This document shows positions 13,557 through 26,059 of a DNA stretch of 64,000 nt, piece by piece. A model generated the notes under the pieces. The model was given only the letters and a program-made list of their open reading frames with translations. It was not told where the DNA came from and ran no database searches. Numbering within the stretch: the stretch's first letter is position 1; each line of letters opens with the position of its first letter. The stretch covers positions 2,730,001-2,794,000 of the forward strand of contig JAQFVV010006274.1 in NCBI GenBank assembly GCA_028023455.1, in the 5' to 3' direction. A program made the translations under genes and the position numbers. This DNA comes from Epiperipatus broadwayi. Lineage: Eukaryota; Onychophora; Udeonychophora; Euonychophora; Peripatidae.

Positions 13557-14797
13557 CAATATACCTGGGTCTCATTTTATGCGGATTTTTTAAATGTGAT
13601 TTTGAAGTTATGTGATTCATGTTTCTTATTAATATATATCTTTTTATACGAGTTTTCTTTTATGTGATAAAGAAGTTCATATTTCACTATATTTATTAGA
13701 TATCAAGAAATTTAAATTATTAATAACTTGTTTTGACTTGCAATACTTTTTTTCTCAAAAATATGTTATATTAGCAGCTAATGTGAATATGGCCTAAAGC
13801 TATTTAGAATCTTAGCTTTTCTGTAAATAACCTACTTATACTTATGAGTAAATAATAATAATAGATTTATACTTATGAGTATAAAAATATCGCAATACAT
13901 ATTCAAAATTTTTCAACTTTTAAAACATATTTTGTTAGATATAACAGAAATAAATATTCTTTTTAGATTTTTAAAAATAATCAGAATTAATGAAAATTTT
14001 GTTGGTTTTGTAAACTGAAAATAATCTTTCTAATGATAATGCATAATCTTTTTGTTTTGATTGCTATCTCATTTTTTAATATAGAAACAAAGTATGAACA
14101 TTTAAATTTTACTTTAGTAGTACAAAAATATCTATCAAATGAAAAAAAAATATTATTTTCTGATAAATAAAATCATTTAATTATAGATTTTATGTTGATG
14201 TGTGAGATAAAGAAAAATGTCAGAAAATGCTAAAATCTGAGAGAGTTTGCTGCAATGAACAACTTCTTAAATTCCAATGAAAAAAAATAGTTGTGTGTCT
14301 GGATATTGTGAGCTTTATAAATATTTAGTAAAATCATCATCTCAAAGTTTAACTATTGATCATTGTCAACAGAAAACCATTAACACAGCAAGACTAGAAG
14401 TTGAACTAGTTGTACTTCCTCTTGTGATGAATCTGATTTCTTACCAATTCACAAATGAATACATGTTGTCAAATAGTGATAACGATTAAAATATTTGTGA
14501 AAAAATGTAAAATTAAATATTGTAGTTTAAAAAAAAGGAAAAAAAGGTTGTCTTGTATCAGTTTTTTTTCAAATATTTGCAATTTTTTATTATTCATACT
14601 TTATTTTTTTATTTTTTTTTAATGTGAATTTTAAAGTAGTTTTTCCTTGTTGCTTTGCTTTTATGCGATTTCTGAAAATTACTGAATATATCCCCCATTT
14701 TTCAAGGTAAGTTAAGTCTATTTTTGTGTGATTTTTTAAATGTGCGTTTTTTTGCGGAATCTATCTACTGCATAAAAGGAGATCCTGGTGTATATCA
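13557..14797. mobile_element. Possible Tigger/pogo-like DNA transposon remnant
   Basis: The left end reads ATACCTGGGTCTCATTTTAT followed by GCGGATTTTTT. The right end, reverse-complemented, reads ATACACCAGGATCTCCTTTT followed by ATGCAG, with a matching block (AAAAATGTGCG / AAATGTGATTTT region) further in. Terminal inverted repeats carrying TTTATGCGGATTTTTT resemble those known from Tigger/pogo elements of the Tc1/mariner superfamily. The element would be about 1.24 kb. No transposase motif (DDD) is recognisable inside; a 70-codon plus frame at 14,277-14,489, ending in acidic SNSDND, is the only candidate remnant. Target site duplication is not clear. Confidence 0.45.
14277..14489 (+). other. 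70-codon frame inside the possible DNA transposon, unrecognised
   Basis: Begins MKKNSCVSGYCELYKYLVKS and ends in Ser/Asn/Asp. Its codons are less AT-extreme than the surroundings. Its position in the middle of the inverted-repeat-bounded segment suggests it could be the tail of a decayed transposase, but no motif supports that. It may not be coding. Confidence 0.2.
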
Positions 14798-15701
14798 CTT
14801 TTTCTTTATTTAAGGCAAGAAATTTTTTCATATAGAACTTTTATTTATTTTTTTAAATGTATTTTTATATATACATAGAACTTCTTTTATTTTTTATATT
14901 TCGGTATTAAAAAGATATTAAATTTTATTTTTAACTTTTTGTACTACTGTAATTATAGCCAGTTGTTTGTGAATGCATACAATATTAATGCTGAAAACTT
15001 TTGCAAAACAAACTATAAATAATATATTTTTAATTAGTTAATTTGCTTAAAATAATTGAAACTATAATATAACAAAGCTGTTCCTTTTATCAATTTATTA
15101 CTCTCAAGATTTTTTATATAGGTAACTTGACACTTTTTAAATCAATATTTTAGTACATTATAGTTCTTAATAAGTGATATTTGATATACTAAATAAAAAG
15201 GTTAAATGTGATAGTTACAGAATAACTGGAGTGTAAATTATAGAATTTTTTATCAACTACAAATTATCTGATTATTTTTAGCTGATTCCATTCATTAATC
15301 CCCCAGAAGCATAGTATCTTGAACAGGTTTATAGTGGAAATTTAATAAACTTTTTATTTTTATTTGATTTTAATAAGTAAATCTTCAGTATTCATTCCAT
15401 ATTTACATTTTTTTAAAGAATTTGTGACAAATATAACTTTAAAATTAAACAAGTAATTTTAAAAATAATGTATCAACTTTGAAAATAAAGAAAAAGAACT
15501 ATAAACTGAAATATATAATCATACCAATAGGCTAAACAGTGTATTTTTAATGAACTAAAAATTATTTCCACTCCATTTGTATTTAAAAAATCAGTTTTTG
15601 TAAAAAGTATATAAAACAATGAAATTATTTTTTGAAATATTAAAATCCATTTATGATTACAAAAAAAAACTGCCAAAAATAATAGCTATGATATTTATAA
15701 A
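14798..15701. other. AT-rich stretch, no gene seen
   Basis: Unique-looking AT-rich sequence. A 67-codon minus frame at 15,473-15,676 is Phe/Ile/Leu/Tyr-rich and looks like chance. Confidence 0.6.
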
Positions 15702-15935
15702 GGTTGTCCATTAAAGTTTGAAGATTTTCTATCTTAATATAAACCAAGCACTGACTATATATGTGTGTGGGAGATGATGATTTGGACCAATTGATGAGTG
15801 CTGGTTCTGCATGAAATATGTATATTGGACATCATTGATATTTTTGACTTGTATGCGATTATGTATATCAGTTGAATAAGATAGATTGGATGGCTGTAGA
15901 GAGCTTGAAAGTCTGAGTTCAAATTCTTCCTAATT
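15702..15935 (+). repeat. Dispersed tRNA-like repeat (family S1), copy b
   Basis: Starts at TGTCCATTAAAG, truncated relative to the full unit at 23.3 kb. It runs through ATCTTAATATAAA, GGACCAATTGATGAGTGCTG and ATGTATATCAGTTGAATAAG to a final GAAAGTCTGAGTTCAAATTC. The last part is the tRNA-like module with a B-box-like GAGTTCAAATTC. Plus orientation. Confidence 0.75.
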
Positions 15936-17613
15936 ACATAAAGGTTTTTACTTTTTTTTTCATAATGATCCCCTGTTTTACATTATTAACCCTTTTTTTT
16001 AATTTATATTCTTCTAAAAAATAAATATGTCAAATAAAATCTAAATCTAAACAATACTTGTCAAAAAAACAACAACAAATTATTGTATTTAATTTTACAA
16101 AAATAAAGTAAACATATAAACAAACAAGCCAAAATTGCACAAATTGCAATGAACACTTTTGAATGTCCCTTAACTTAAAAACACATTTCTTCTTTTTTTC
16201 TTCTGAATAACACTGACATTTAAAAACTTTGTTTGAAATTAAAATATCAATATTGTTTTTAGTCTAAAGTTTTTCCCAGTCAAATGAATGCTTAATTGTA
16301 AAACAAACTCTATATAATAGTTACAAACCACCATAAGCCTAAATGAAGTTCAAATGCAGCACCATTTCAAACACTTGGAAAGGGATTCAATGATCAATCT
16401 GACAATGTTAAATAAATTTTACTTTTTTCATTGTCAAATTTTATTTTTTTAATGATTAAAAAAAGAATTTCACATTAAATGACAAGTTAAATAAGTTTTA
16501 GTGCTATAAAATGATCCACAAACACAAACATATATAAAAATAATATTGTTTAAAAATGATTCTAAAACCATGTCAGCAGTGTTAATTTTAGAAAAATTTT
16601 AATTGACATCATTTTTTAATGTAAAATTAACTTTACTATTAATATAAAATATATAACTATAATTATTATTATTATTATTATTATTAAAATAATTATAACT
16701 TGATAAGTATATATGCTATTATCTGCCTCTGCCTTTAAATATATATATATATATTTTCAGTTTACAACAATACATTATTGATCCATGTTGATATATTTTA
16801 ATAAGAGTTTGATATATATGTAATCATCAACATTTAAATAATCCCAATATCAATAACAATCAACAATCTTAATCTGTTGTCAAGACAACCTCCTTTATTT
16901 TTATGCTCTTGTAAAAATGCATTATAATCTTTTAAATACGTTCTTATAAAAATGTAAAGTGAATGAAAGTGATTTCATTTTTATTCATTGCATCATAGTT
17001 CTAATAACACTGGGGGGGGGGGCATCACATGATATGGGAATCAGGAGTTTATTTTTCTGATTAATACTATTTAATACTCTTTACTTTGTTCTTCAGATTT
17101 GATAGTTTGTTGCTTGTTTATAAGACTAATATAAATAGTAATTAATTCTGCCTTTGTAAATTATATTGTCTATTTGAATGACATTGCATTGTTATTTCTA
17201 TTGAAGTTAATTTCACATTCATCAGTCTTATAATCTGTTTAACATAGCCTTTTAAAAATTTGAAAGTGAATAAATGTGATTTCATTTTCTTTCATTCCCT
17301 TACATCTCTGACATTTAAGGGTATGACATTTTACATTAAATATCACAATACATTCAAGATATGATATTACCTCCTGATTAAGCTTCATATTATTTGGTAC
17401 TATTTAATTTATTTTCTATATAATTCTTTAGGATGTGATGAAATATCCAAGCAACATTTAGATTATATTTAATTAAATGTTTCATATTATTATTTGAATG
17501 TAAAACAAACAAAGTAAAGTCAATTTCATGTATGGCCTGAGTTATTTATTAAATAATCAAGTATAGCCAATGACATCTACAACTATTTTCTTAATATTTA
17601 TTACTCAGTTGAT
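15936..17613. other. AT-rich stretch with short simple repeats
   Basis: No gene. It holds a short (ATT)n near 16,662-16,686, a short (TA)n near 16,739-16,755, and a run of eleven G at 17,012-17,022. Confidence 0.6.
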
Positions 17614-17741
17614 GATCAGTGTAACCTGGCCAAAAAGTTGGTATTTATATTTTTAGTATAGTTAATTATACACAGTTGACCAGTGTAGCCTGGCTAAAAA
17701 GTTGGTATATATATTTTTAGTACAATTAATTATACAAAGAT
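17614..17741. repeat. 64-bp tandem duplication
   Basis: Unit 1 (17,614-17,677) and unit 2 (17,678-17,741) share the order AGTGTA-CCTGGC-AAAAAGTTGGTAT, then TATTTTTAGTA, then TTAATTATACA. There are a handful of substitutions between them. The duplication lies directly before a long (TA)n tract. Confidence 0.9.
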
Positions 17742-17754
17742 GAACTCATATAAC

Positions 17755-19061
<1,307 letters not shown>

Positions 19062-19149
19062 ATGGCTGCAGAAAGGAGTTTGCTATTAACTGAAAAAAGA
19101 CCCTTTGATTCCTTTTGGGGGCTTTAAAGGAACTGAGCAGGGCAAATTC
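19062..19149. repeat. Dispersed repeat family S2, copy 1
   Basis: Matches 25,462-25,550 over its whole length: ATGGCT-CAGAAAG-AGTTTG, then ATTAACTGAAA-AAGA, then GATTCC/TATTCC, then GGCTTTA, and a final AAGGCAAATTC-like end (here GGGCAAATTC). It lies immediately upstream of the 5'-truncated RTE-like fragment. The repeat probably belongs to a separate element or is the point where the RTE copy inserted. Confidence 0.7.
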
Positions 19150-19151
19150 CT

Positions 19152-19808
19152 AATACAGTAATGTTTAATGGATTTTCTCAAAGTATGAAAATAAAGATTG
19201 ATTATGATGAGTTAGAAGTTAACAGTTACAAATACCTTGGTCAGATTATTAATACAAATGGAAACATAATGGATGAAATTAATCATAGAATTAAACTTGG
19301 TTGGAGTGCTTTTAGTAGAAATAACTTGATACTAAAAGGAAATATGCCTATGTGTTTGAAAAGGAAGGTTTTTTTAATAAATGTGTTTTACCAGTTCTTA
19401 CTTATGGATCTGAGACTTGGACACTTAATAGAAGAGCAATACAGAGACTTCAGACCACTCAAAGAAGTATGAAGAGATGCATGTCTGTAGTAACAAGAAG
19501 AGATCGAAAACATAATATATGGGCAAGAAAACAAACAGGTGTTACTGACCTCATTGAAAAAATTAAAAGACTGGAGTTGGGCTGGACATATTGCTAGAAG
19601 ACGTGATAATAGATGAGCAATTAAAATCTTAAACTGGATTCCAAGGGATTGTAAAAGACCAAGAAAAAGACCACATGTGAGATGGATGGATGAAATAAGA
19701 ATGTGTGCAGGGATGATGTGGAGAAGAGAAGCTAAAGATCAGAGAAGATGGATTGAACTTGGAGAGACCTTGATCCTGCAGTGGATTAATAGTGATTGAT
19801 GATGATGA
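19152..19808 (+). pseudogene. RTE-like non-LTR retrotransposon, 5'-truncated reverse transcriptase C-terminus
   Basis: This is the last third of an ORF2 protein of the RTE type common in invertebrates. In order it reads: a thumb segment with MFNGFSQSMK and YKYLGQIINTNG, the IDxxI-like block NHRIKLGWSAF, then after a frameshift at the T run near 19,370 CVLPVLTYGSETWTL and TTQRSMKRCM. After a second shift near 19,570 it continues WAGHIARRRDNR, a stop, then NWIPRDCKRPRKRPHVRWMD and a W-rich tail. The catalytic motifs (FADD) are missing, so the copy is 5'-truncated as expected for target-primed reverse transcription. It ends in GATTGATGATGATGATGA, a short tandem tail typical of RTE 3' ends. Inactive: two frameshifts and at least one stop. 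Confidence 0.88.
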
Positions 19809-20440
19809 TGAATGATTTAAATAATTTATTTAAAGCTCAAAAAGGACAGTAAAACAGGATTTTATAATTCAGATAATTTTTTAAAACGTCGATAATAAAT
19901 TTATTGCTTATATAAATATCATAGATTTAAATTCTACTTTCTAACAATTATATTATTTGGCATCTTAATTTTGAGTATACTTTCTGTCAGCACTAAGTGA
20001 ATTTAAAAATCATGATCAAAATGTTATCTGTAATAATGTCAACAAAATTAGCTTTAACAATAGAAAATTCCTTTTTAATTAATTTGCTTAATAATCATAA
20101 AGAAACTAAAGTAATTACTAGATTTTGTAAAATAATAAAGAAAAATTGATCTAATTTTTAAACAAATTAATGTATACTAAATTTTTTTAATTACAAAAAA
20201 AAATGAATTGCTTCCTCTCTACACCACTGATTATTAACTGATGCAAAATATAAATTATAATTGTAATATGATATAGTCTTCATAGTCTGTAATCTTATTT
20301 ATTATGAGTGCTTTGTTTATTAGAACTTTAAATTCATTAATAAGTTTTAAATTCTAAAATTTTCATTAATAATCTTTATGTAAACAAGACATTTATTTTA
20401 TATAGGGCGATGTTTTTATAAACTGTAATACCAATAAGTT
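19809..20440. other. AT-rich stretch, no gene seen
   Basis: About 630 bp of AT-rich sequence after the RTE tail, without a supported feature. Confidence 0.6.
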
Positions 20441-20746
20441 AATAAGCTAATACACATGCGCTTTGTAGATGTCACTATATAAATGAATACTCACACTTTT
20501 TCAAACACAAGATAAGTCTTTGGAAAAAGTTAGAATGAATCCATCTTACTTTTCGACCCAAACGTATATGTATGGGTAAATCTTAAGTGTTTGAAAATGA
20601 GAGCATTTGCCCACACTTATACGTTTGGGTCGAAAAGATAGATGGATTCATTCTATCTTTTCCCAAAAACTTTATCTTTTGTTTGAAAAAGTGGGAGTAT
20701 TCATTTATATAGTGACATCTACAAAGCACATGTGCATTAGCTTATT
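20441..20746. mobile_element. 306-bp fold-back (hairpin) element
   Basis: The first and last halves are reverse complements nearly end to end. The left outer arm AATAAGCTAATACACATGCG pairs with the right outer arm (CGCATGTGTATTAGCTTATT in the complementary reading, with two changes). The inner arms carry GACCCAAACGTATA and TATACGTTTGGGTC, and the loop is about 20-30 nt. This is the layout of a fold-back MITE. There is no coding capacity. TTAAT-like strings on both sides are possible but unproven target duplications. Confidence 0.85.
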
Positions 20747-22521
20747 GGATTAATAATCTTTTTAATTAAAAAATAAATAACTAATGTAAAATAAAACATA
20801 CATTTCAAACAATTTCAAATATAAATAAAGTATGTAACACAATAAAGTTAATACTAAGTTAAATTTATATTAGAAACTCTAGTAAGGATCTTCAGAGACC
20901 ACAATTAAAAGCAGTTCTCTTAGTTCTATCTTAGAATCATCTATTGCAAATAATCAATAGACCCTAAATATTACTTATTATTATATCCAAACCCTCTTAT
21001 AATAGTATAACTAACTCTTATCTATTTACTACTTAATCTTAAAATAAATGCCTCAGAAATAAAATAAAGTGCTTCTAAAAGTCACATATTAAGTATCAAT
21101 GGAGAAAATCACATGATCTAATATCGTTGTACACTATTATACTCAAAGTTTGATTATGTCTGACATAGCATTGTTCAGTACAGGTCAAGATTGTGGACAA
21201 AGTTTAGTTAGATTTTTTGGGGTTTATACCTATTCAAACTTGATATTATAGTTGTTTATTATTAATAGCATGGATTATATTATTTTAATTTTGTCAATAA
21301 TTTTTTCTGTTCTTAATTTTTTATTTTATATTACAGACATTCATATCTAATTTATGTTGCTGTTGTATGGACTATGTTGAGCTTGGGAGTATAGTAAAAT
21401 TAAATTGTTGAAAAATCCATTAATTCTGCTCTAATTAAGTAAAATACATCCTGAAAATATCTTAATCCATTTTTCTAAAGATTATTGAAATATAAGGAGG
21501 TACTGGTTAATGATTTTACTTAAATAAAATGGTTCAAAATAATCATCTCAACAATGCTGTTAAGAGAACAATTGATATTTTAGCATCTATGCAAAAACTT
21601 GTCGAATTTTTTTAACTGAGTGATACAAAACCAATATATATTAACAGTCATGGATATTGCCGATGAAGAGTGATATAGACATTACGAGACAAAACTTCCC
21701 AAATTGAATTAATTATCTACCTTTGTTAATTTCATACATTAAGATCTATTCTTTCACGGCAGTAATGATTATTTAATTATTTATCAAACTTGTATAAACA
21801 GTGATTATGAGTTACAATTTTTAGTCATAATAAAAGTTATTTGAATTATTTATTCTTGTAGTTTTTTTTTTTTTTAGACATACATTACAATTAAATATTA
21901 CAAACAATAAGTTAGATGAAGCATTTATATATACAAGTAAAGTTCCATTAATTTGAATATTTATTATTCAATAACTATTGTTATTCAAACACTTTTCAAA
22001 AATGATCTTTAATCTTTTAAGAGAAATAGGTTAAATTTGTACATACATTTACAAAAAAAAATCAATAAATACTCTAGTTATTTGGGGGGGGGGTATAAAG
22101 TCTGAGTTTCTTTCTGTCAGTGATTATCTATTTTGAAATTGAGAAGAGTGATGCATTAATAAAAAACAAAAATATTCAGTGAATATTTATAAATTAACAA
22201 ATTTAATTGTAGTGAACTGTTTCTTCTACAAGAAAACAAAAAAATTTACTTTTGCAATCCTGAAAAAGAAAAAGATCACAATTTTAAAAATGCCATGAAC
22301 CAAGGGATTTACTGTAAAAAAAATTCTTTTGATTCCATTCATATTCTGTTCCAATTTTTGAAAAATCGTTTAGTACGTTTTTTTGAGCTAATAATAGATG
22401 AAGATGCTGCATTAATTAATTTATTATTTAATGACAAATTTTACATTTAAATTATCAATAATTTATATATTTTTATCTCAATTCCTACAATCTTTTAATG
22501 TCTCTAAAAATTATATTGTTT
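20747..22521. other. AT-rich stretch, no gene seen
   Basis: About 1.8 kb of AT-rich sequence with a ten-G run at 22,084-22,093 and no supported gene. Confidence 0.6.
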
Positions 22522-22925
22522 TAATTGTAAATATAGGGATTTGAACTCGCACTTTCAAGCACGCTTCAACTATCCACACTACCTCATACTACTGATACAC
22601 ACGACCACACACATGTAGAAAAGATAAATAATCACCAATATACATATTTCGTGCTGAACCAGCATTCATCAGTTGGTCCAGATTATCATTTCCCACACAT
22701 ATATGTAATCAGTGCTCAGTTTATATTAAGATAGCAAACCCTCATACTTTAATGGACAGGCTTCAATCTACTCCAACTCTTCAGCCATCCATACCATTGA
22801 AATCTGATAATGGAAAGCTCAAATCCCATGCTGATGCCAATATTATTGCCATGCCTACATTGACTCAAATCACACTGATCCCTCATGTATACGACCTTTT
22901 CCATTTAAATACATAGAAGAGGGAT
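22522..22925 (-). repeat. Repeat family S1, copy c (inverted partner of copy d)
   Basis: On the minus strand it begins at CTATGTATTTAAATGG and runs the full length to the tRNA-like 3' module: GTAGTATGAGGTAGTGTGGA, TAGTTGAAG, then GCGAGTTCAAATCCC. The last string matches a tRNA B box (GGTTCRANTCC), and the preceding TCAGTGGTATGAGA of sister copies matches a D-arm. Copy d follows within a few bases in the opposite orientation, so c and d together can form a long hairpin. Confidence 0.82.
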
Positions 22926-22928
22926 GAT

Positions 22929-23282
22929 ATTAGCATGGGATATGAGCTTTCCAACATCATATTTCAATGGTATGGATGGCTGAAGAGTTGGAGTAAATTA
23001 AAGTCTGTCCATTAAAGTGTGAGGGTTTGCTATCTTAATATAATTCTGAGCACTGATTACATATATGTGTGAGAGATGATAATCTGGACCAACTTATGAG
23101 TGCTAGTTCAGCACAAAATATGTATATTGGCGATTATTTATATTTTCTACATGTGTGTGGTCATGTGTGTCAGTGGTATGAGATAGTGTGAATAGTTGAA
23201 GGGCACTTGAAAGTGCGAGTTCAAATCCTTATATTTACAATTAGGATCCAGGTATATGAAGAGTGGCTGTATTTCAAATATT
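22929..23282 (+). repeat. Repeat family S1, copy d
   Basis: Truncated at its 5' side, starting at ATTAGCATGGGATATGAGC. It runs through TGGATGGCTGAAGAGTTGG, TGTCCATTAAAGTGTGAGGG and TCAGTGGTATGAGATAGTG to GCGAGTTCAAATCC and a tail ending GGATCCAGGTATATGAAGAG. It is head-to-tail with copy e. Confidence 0.82.
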
Positions 23283-23705
23283 TACACATTAAGCCTGCAT
23301 CCTGCCCAACCGTCTTTTATGTATTTAAATGGATAAGGCCCTATACATGAGGTGTCAGAGTGAGTAAAGGTCAACATGAGCATGGCAATAATATTGGCAT
23401 TAGCATGGTATTTGAGCTTTCCATCATCAGATTTCAATGGTATGGATGGCTGAAGAGTTCTTAATCTAAACTGAGCACTGATTACATATATGTGTGGGAG
23501 ATGATAATCTGGATCAATTGATGAGTGCTGGTTTAGTACGAAATGTGTATATCGGTGATTATTTATATTTTCTACATGTGTGTGGTCATGTGTATCAGTG
23601 GTATGAGATAGTGTGGATAGTTGAAGGGTGCTCGAAAGTGCGAGTTCAAATTCCTATATTTATAATTAGGCTCCAGGTATATGAAGAATGCCTGAATTTC
23701 ATATA
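23283..23705 (+). repeat. Repeat family S1, copy e (near full length)
   Basis: The longest unit of the family in the window, about 423 bp, starting at ACACATTAAGCCTGCATCC. It has an internal deletion of roughly 55 bp after GGCTGAAGAGTT relative to copies c and d. The tRNA-like module TCAGTGGTATGAGATAGTGT then GTGCGAGTTCAAATTCC lies near the 3' end. An open frame at 23,494-23,709 (MGDDNLDQLMSAG...) is a read-through of the repeat; the same reading is interrupted in copies a and b, so it is probably not a gene. Confidence 0.82.
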
Positions 23706-25384
23706 TTAATTATTATTTTTTCTCTAAAATTAGATCACTTATACAGACTTTTAATTAAATAAATGTGCTATTATAAATTTTAAGGATAGTTTTTTTTTTT
23801 ACTTTTACTTTTCTCTCATTTTCTTTTTCTCTTTATATATATAAACAGTTTCATGATAATCTTCCAATTCTTCTCTTTGCAAATAATTTCCCTAGTGAAA
23901 TTAGTTTCATTCTGCTATATTTATTCTTTTTGCCTTTAAACGTTAAGATTTTGTACTAGATGTTGACATGTTAAAATTATTATTATAAAGCATTACACAA
24001 ATACACGCAGAGTTTTTTTATGATGCCATTTTTACTTTATTATTATTTACCTTTTTAAAATAATGATATATATATATATATTGAGTAATAAACTGTTTGT
24101 GTGAATGTCATACATATGCGCTTCCAAAAACATATCTGTATAAAATATCATCTTCATAAGACAAAACGTAAACATAGTATGTGCTTTTTATAAAAATGTA
24201 AGTTGTATACGTGTGCATATAAACAATTGCGTATATTCTCACACACCTATACTATATAGATTTGTGTCTACATTTGTTTGTACGAGAAAATGTCCAAACA
24301 CATACATGTATTTATCTACATATATACAATAGTTAGCTGCACAGTCATTCTATTGTGAACAATATTTTACTCTTGGGTCATTAAAAAGTCTTTCAGTTAT
24401 GCCTGTGGAGATTCGACGTTAAGACACAATATTGTCCTGAGTCGCCGCTAATGAGATAGTCCTGTCATAATAGTTGACAGAACTGACATCTTGCGGTGAC
24501 AGAGGCACGAGGGCACCTGCTAAGATGAGAAAATTGGGCTAAAATCTCGTATTAATTACGGAGTACGTAGCATAATTAAAACTTTCCCGAGAAACGTATT
24601 GAAAGTATTAAAAAAAACAACAGTTACTTATTATTAATTTAAGAATCATTAGTAGTTTCGCCTCAATTCATCCCGTTTAAATGCTTTAAATATAAGTATA
24701 TTAAAAGCTTATTAAATAAATAAAAATAAATAATCAGTTTAGTTTGATTTATTATGTGATTTAATATTAGGAAATTATTTAGTATTATAATTACATATTT
24801 ATTTTCCAATATTTATCTATATAATTATATATATGAAGTTTTAAATATTCTTAAATAGTTTAAGTACCTATGTGATTGTAATATGTTTAAAAACTTATTA
24901 TATAGAGATTGCTATCCTTAATCTAATTTTATTCAAATTCTGAATGGAGCCCAAAAATTTAGATAGCTGTTGATTAGTGAATACAAAATTTAGTTGATTA
25001 GTCTAAGGCAAAATTATTTTTTTATTTTCCTCAACACACCTATGGATAAGTAGAATGTGTCCCTCCTCTATCTCTCTGTATGTATATATGTATATATTTT
25101 CTCTGTATATATATAATGATATTAGAAAGCCTACTGCTGGGTAAAAACTTTTCAACAGCCTCTAATAGAAAAATAGTGAAGAAGAATGCATTATTAATCA
25201 GAATTGACTATTGTCAGGTGACGAAAGTTGAAACGTATGCCAGTCTTTTTTCTCATCCAAATAAGAATAGTTTGATATCCATTTATCTGCCAACATTAGA
25301 TGACTAGAGAGTTCATTGTGGGTTGGCTTTTTAAAAAAACAATTCTAAACTTCATTATACTTGAAAAAATTTTCAAGCTCGATC
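23706..25384. other. AT-rich stretch with a locally GC-richer 24.38-24.56 kb island
   Basis: Mostly AT-rich. From about 24,380 to 24,560 the sequence is clearly less AT-rich and contains several CpGs (GATTCGACG, GAGTCGCCGC, CTTGCGGTGAC, GGCACGAGGGC). No frame is open for long across it. It could be a promoter, untranslated first exon, or remnant of a mobile element. Two overlapping plus frames at 25,080-25,494 look like chance plus repeat read-through. Confidence 0.4.
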
Positions 25385-25445
25385 TATCTGGATTCAAACC
25401 CAGATTAGAGACACTGCAAGCATTTGAGTTACCTAAAGACATTCT
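25385..25445 (-). repeat. tRNA-like segment, probable SINE head
   Basis: The minus strand reads TTTAGGTAACTCAAATGC, TTGCAGTGTCTCTAATC, then TGGGTTTGAATCC. The last part is a good B box (GGTTCGANTCC consensus), and the first part sits where a tRNA D-arm/A box would be. Stem pairing is too poor for a working tRNA. S2 copy 2 lies just beyond its 5' side on the same strand, so both may be parts of one composite SINE. Confidence 0.5.
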
Positions 25446-25461
25446 TTCCATTCTCTTTATG

Positions 25462-25550
25462 TATGGCTACAGAAAGAAGTTTGTCATTAACTGAAAGAAG
25501 ATATTTTTATTCCTCTTTGAGGCTTTATAGAAACCAAGCAAGGCAAATTC
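25462..25550. repeat. Dispersed repeat family S2, copy 2
   Basis: Homologous to 19,062-19,149: ATGGCTACAGAAAGAAGTTT, CATTAACTGAAAGAAGA, CCTCTTTGAGGCTTTA, CCAAGCAAGGCAAATTC. Unlike copy 1, no RTE sequence follows it. Confidence 0.7.
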
Positions 25551-26059
25551 TGTTCATATGTTTTTTAATTGTTGCAGTTATTATAACTATATGATTATTC
25601 ATATAGTAAAAAAATATAGATGGGTTTCTCATCAACATGCATCAACTAGCATGGTTTATTGGATTTTACCATTGTATTTAAGATAAAGAAATGCCATGGT
25701 TTTTTTTCTCAATTGCTTAATAGTTTTTAATATATAAAAATATTATCTCTATTGTTTTTAAGATTTTAGTATTGGCACAGTAAATAAAAATGTAAAACTA
25801 TATCATACTTTAAATTAACTTAATACTTATAGTTAAAAAAAAGAACAAAAGTTAACAAATAAATAAACATACAAACAAACAAACAGATTTTTCAACTTCA
25901 ATAAAAGCATTTAAAAATAAATAAAATTCTTTCAAAGCTATATATCAAATATGATATTGTAAAGATATATCAGATGATTGATTTTTAAAAAAAGTGTTAA
26001 AGGAGATATTAGAAATTATAGACACACTATTTTGTCAGTTTTATACAATATCTTTATGA
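25551..26059. other. AT-rich stretch, no gene seen
   Basis: About 500 bp of AT-rich sequence upstream of the 26-kb retroelement fragment. It contains a short (ACAA)n/(AAAC)n-like run near 25,868-25,886. Confidence 0.55.

Noticed and set aside
23494-23709. 71-codon frame MGDDNLDQLMSAG in repeat copy e
   Set aside because: The same reading has stops in copies a and b, and the region ends in a tRNA-like module, so it is repeat sequence.
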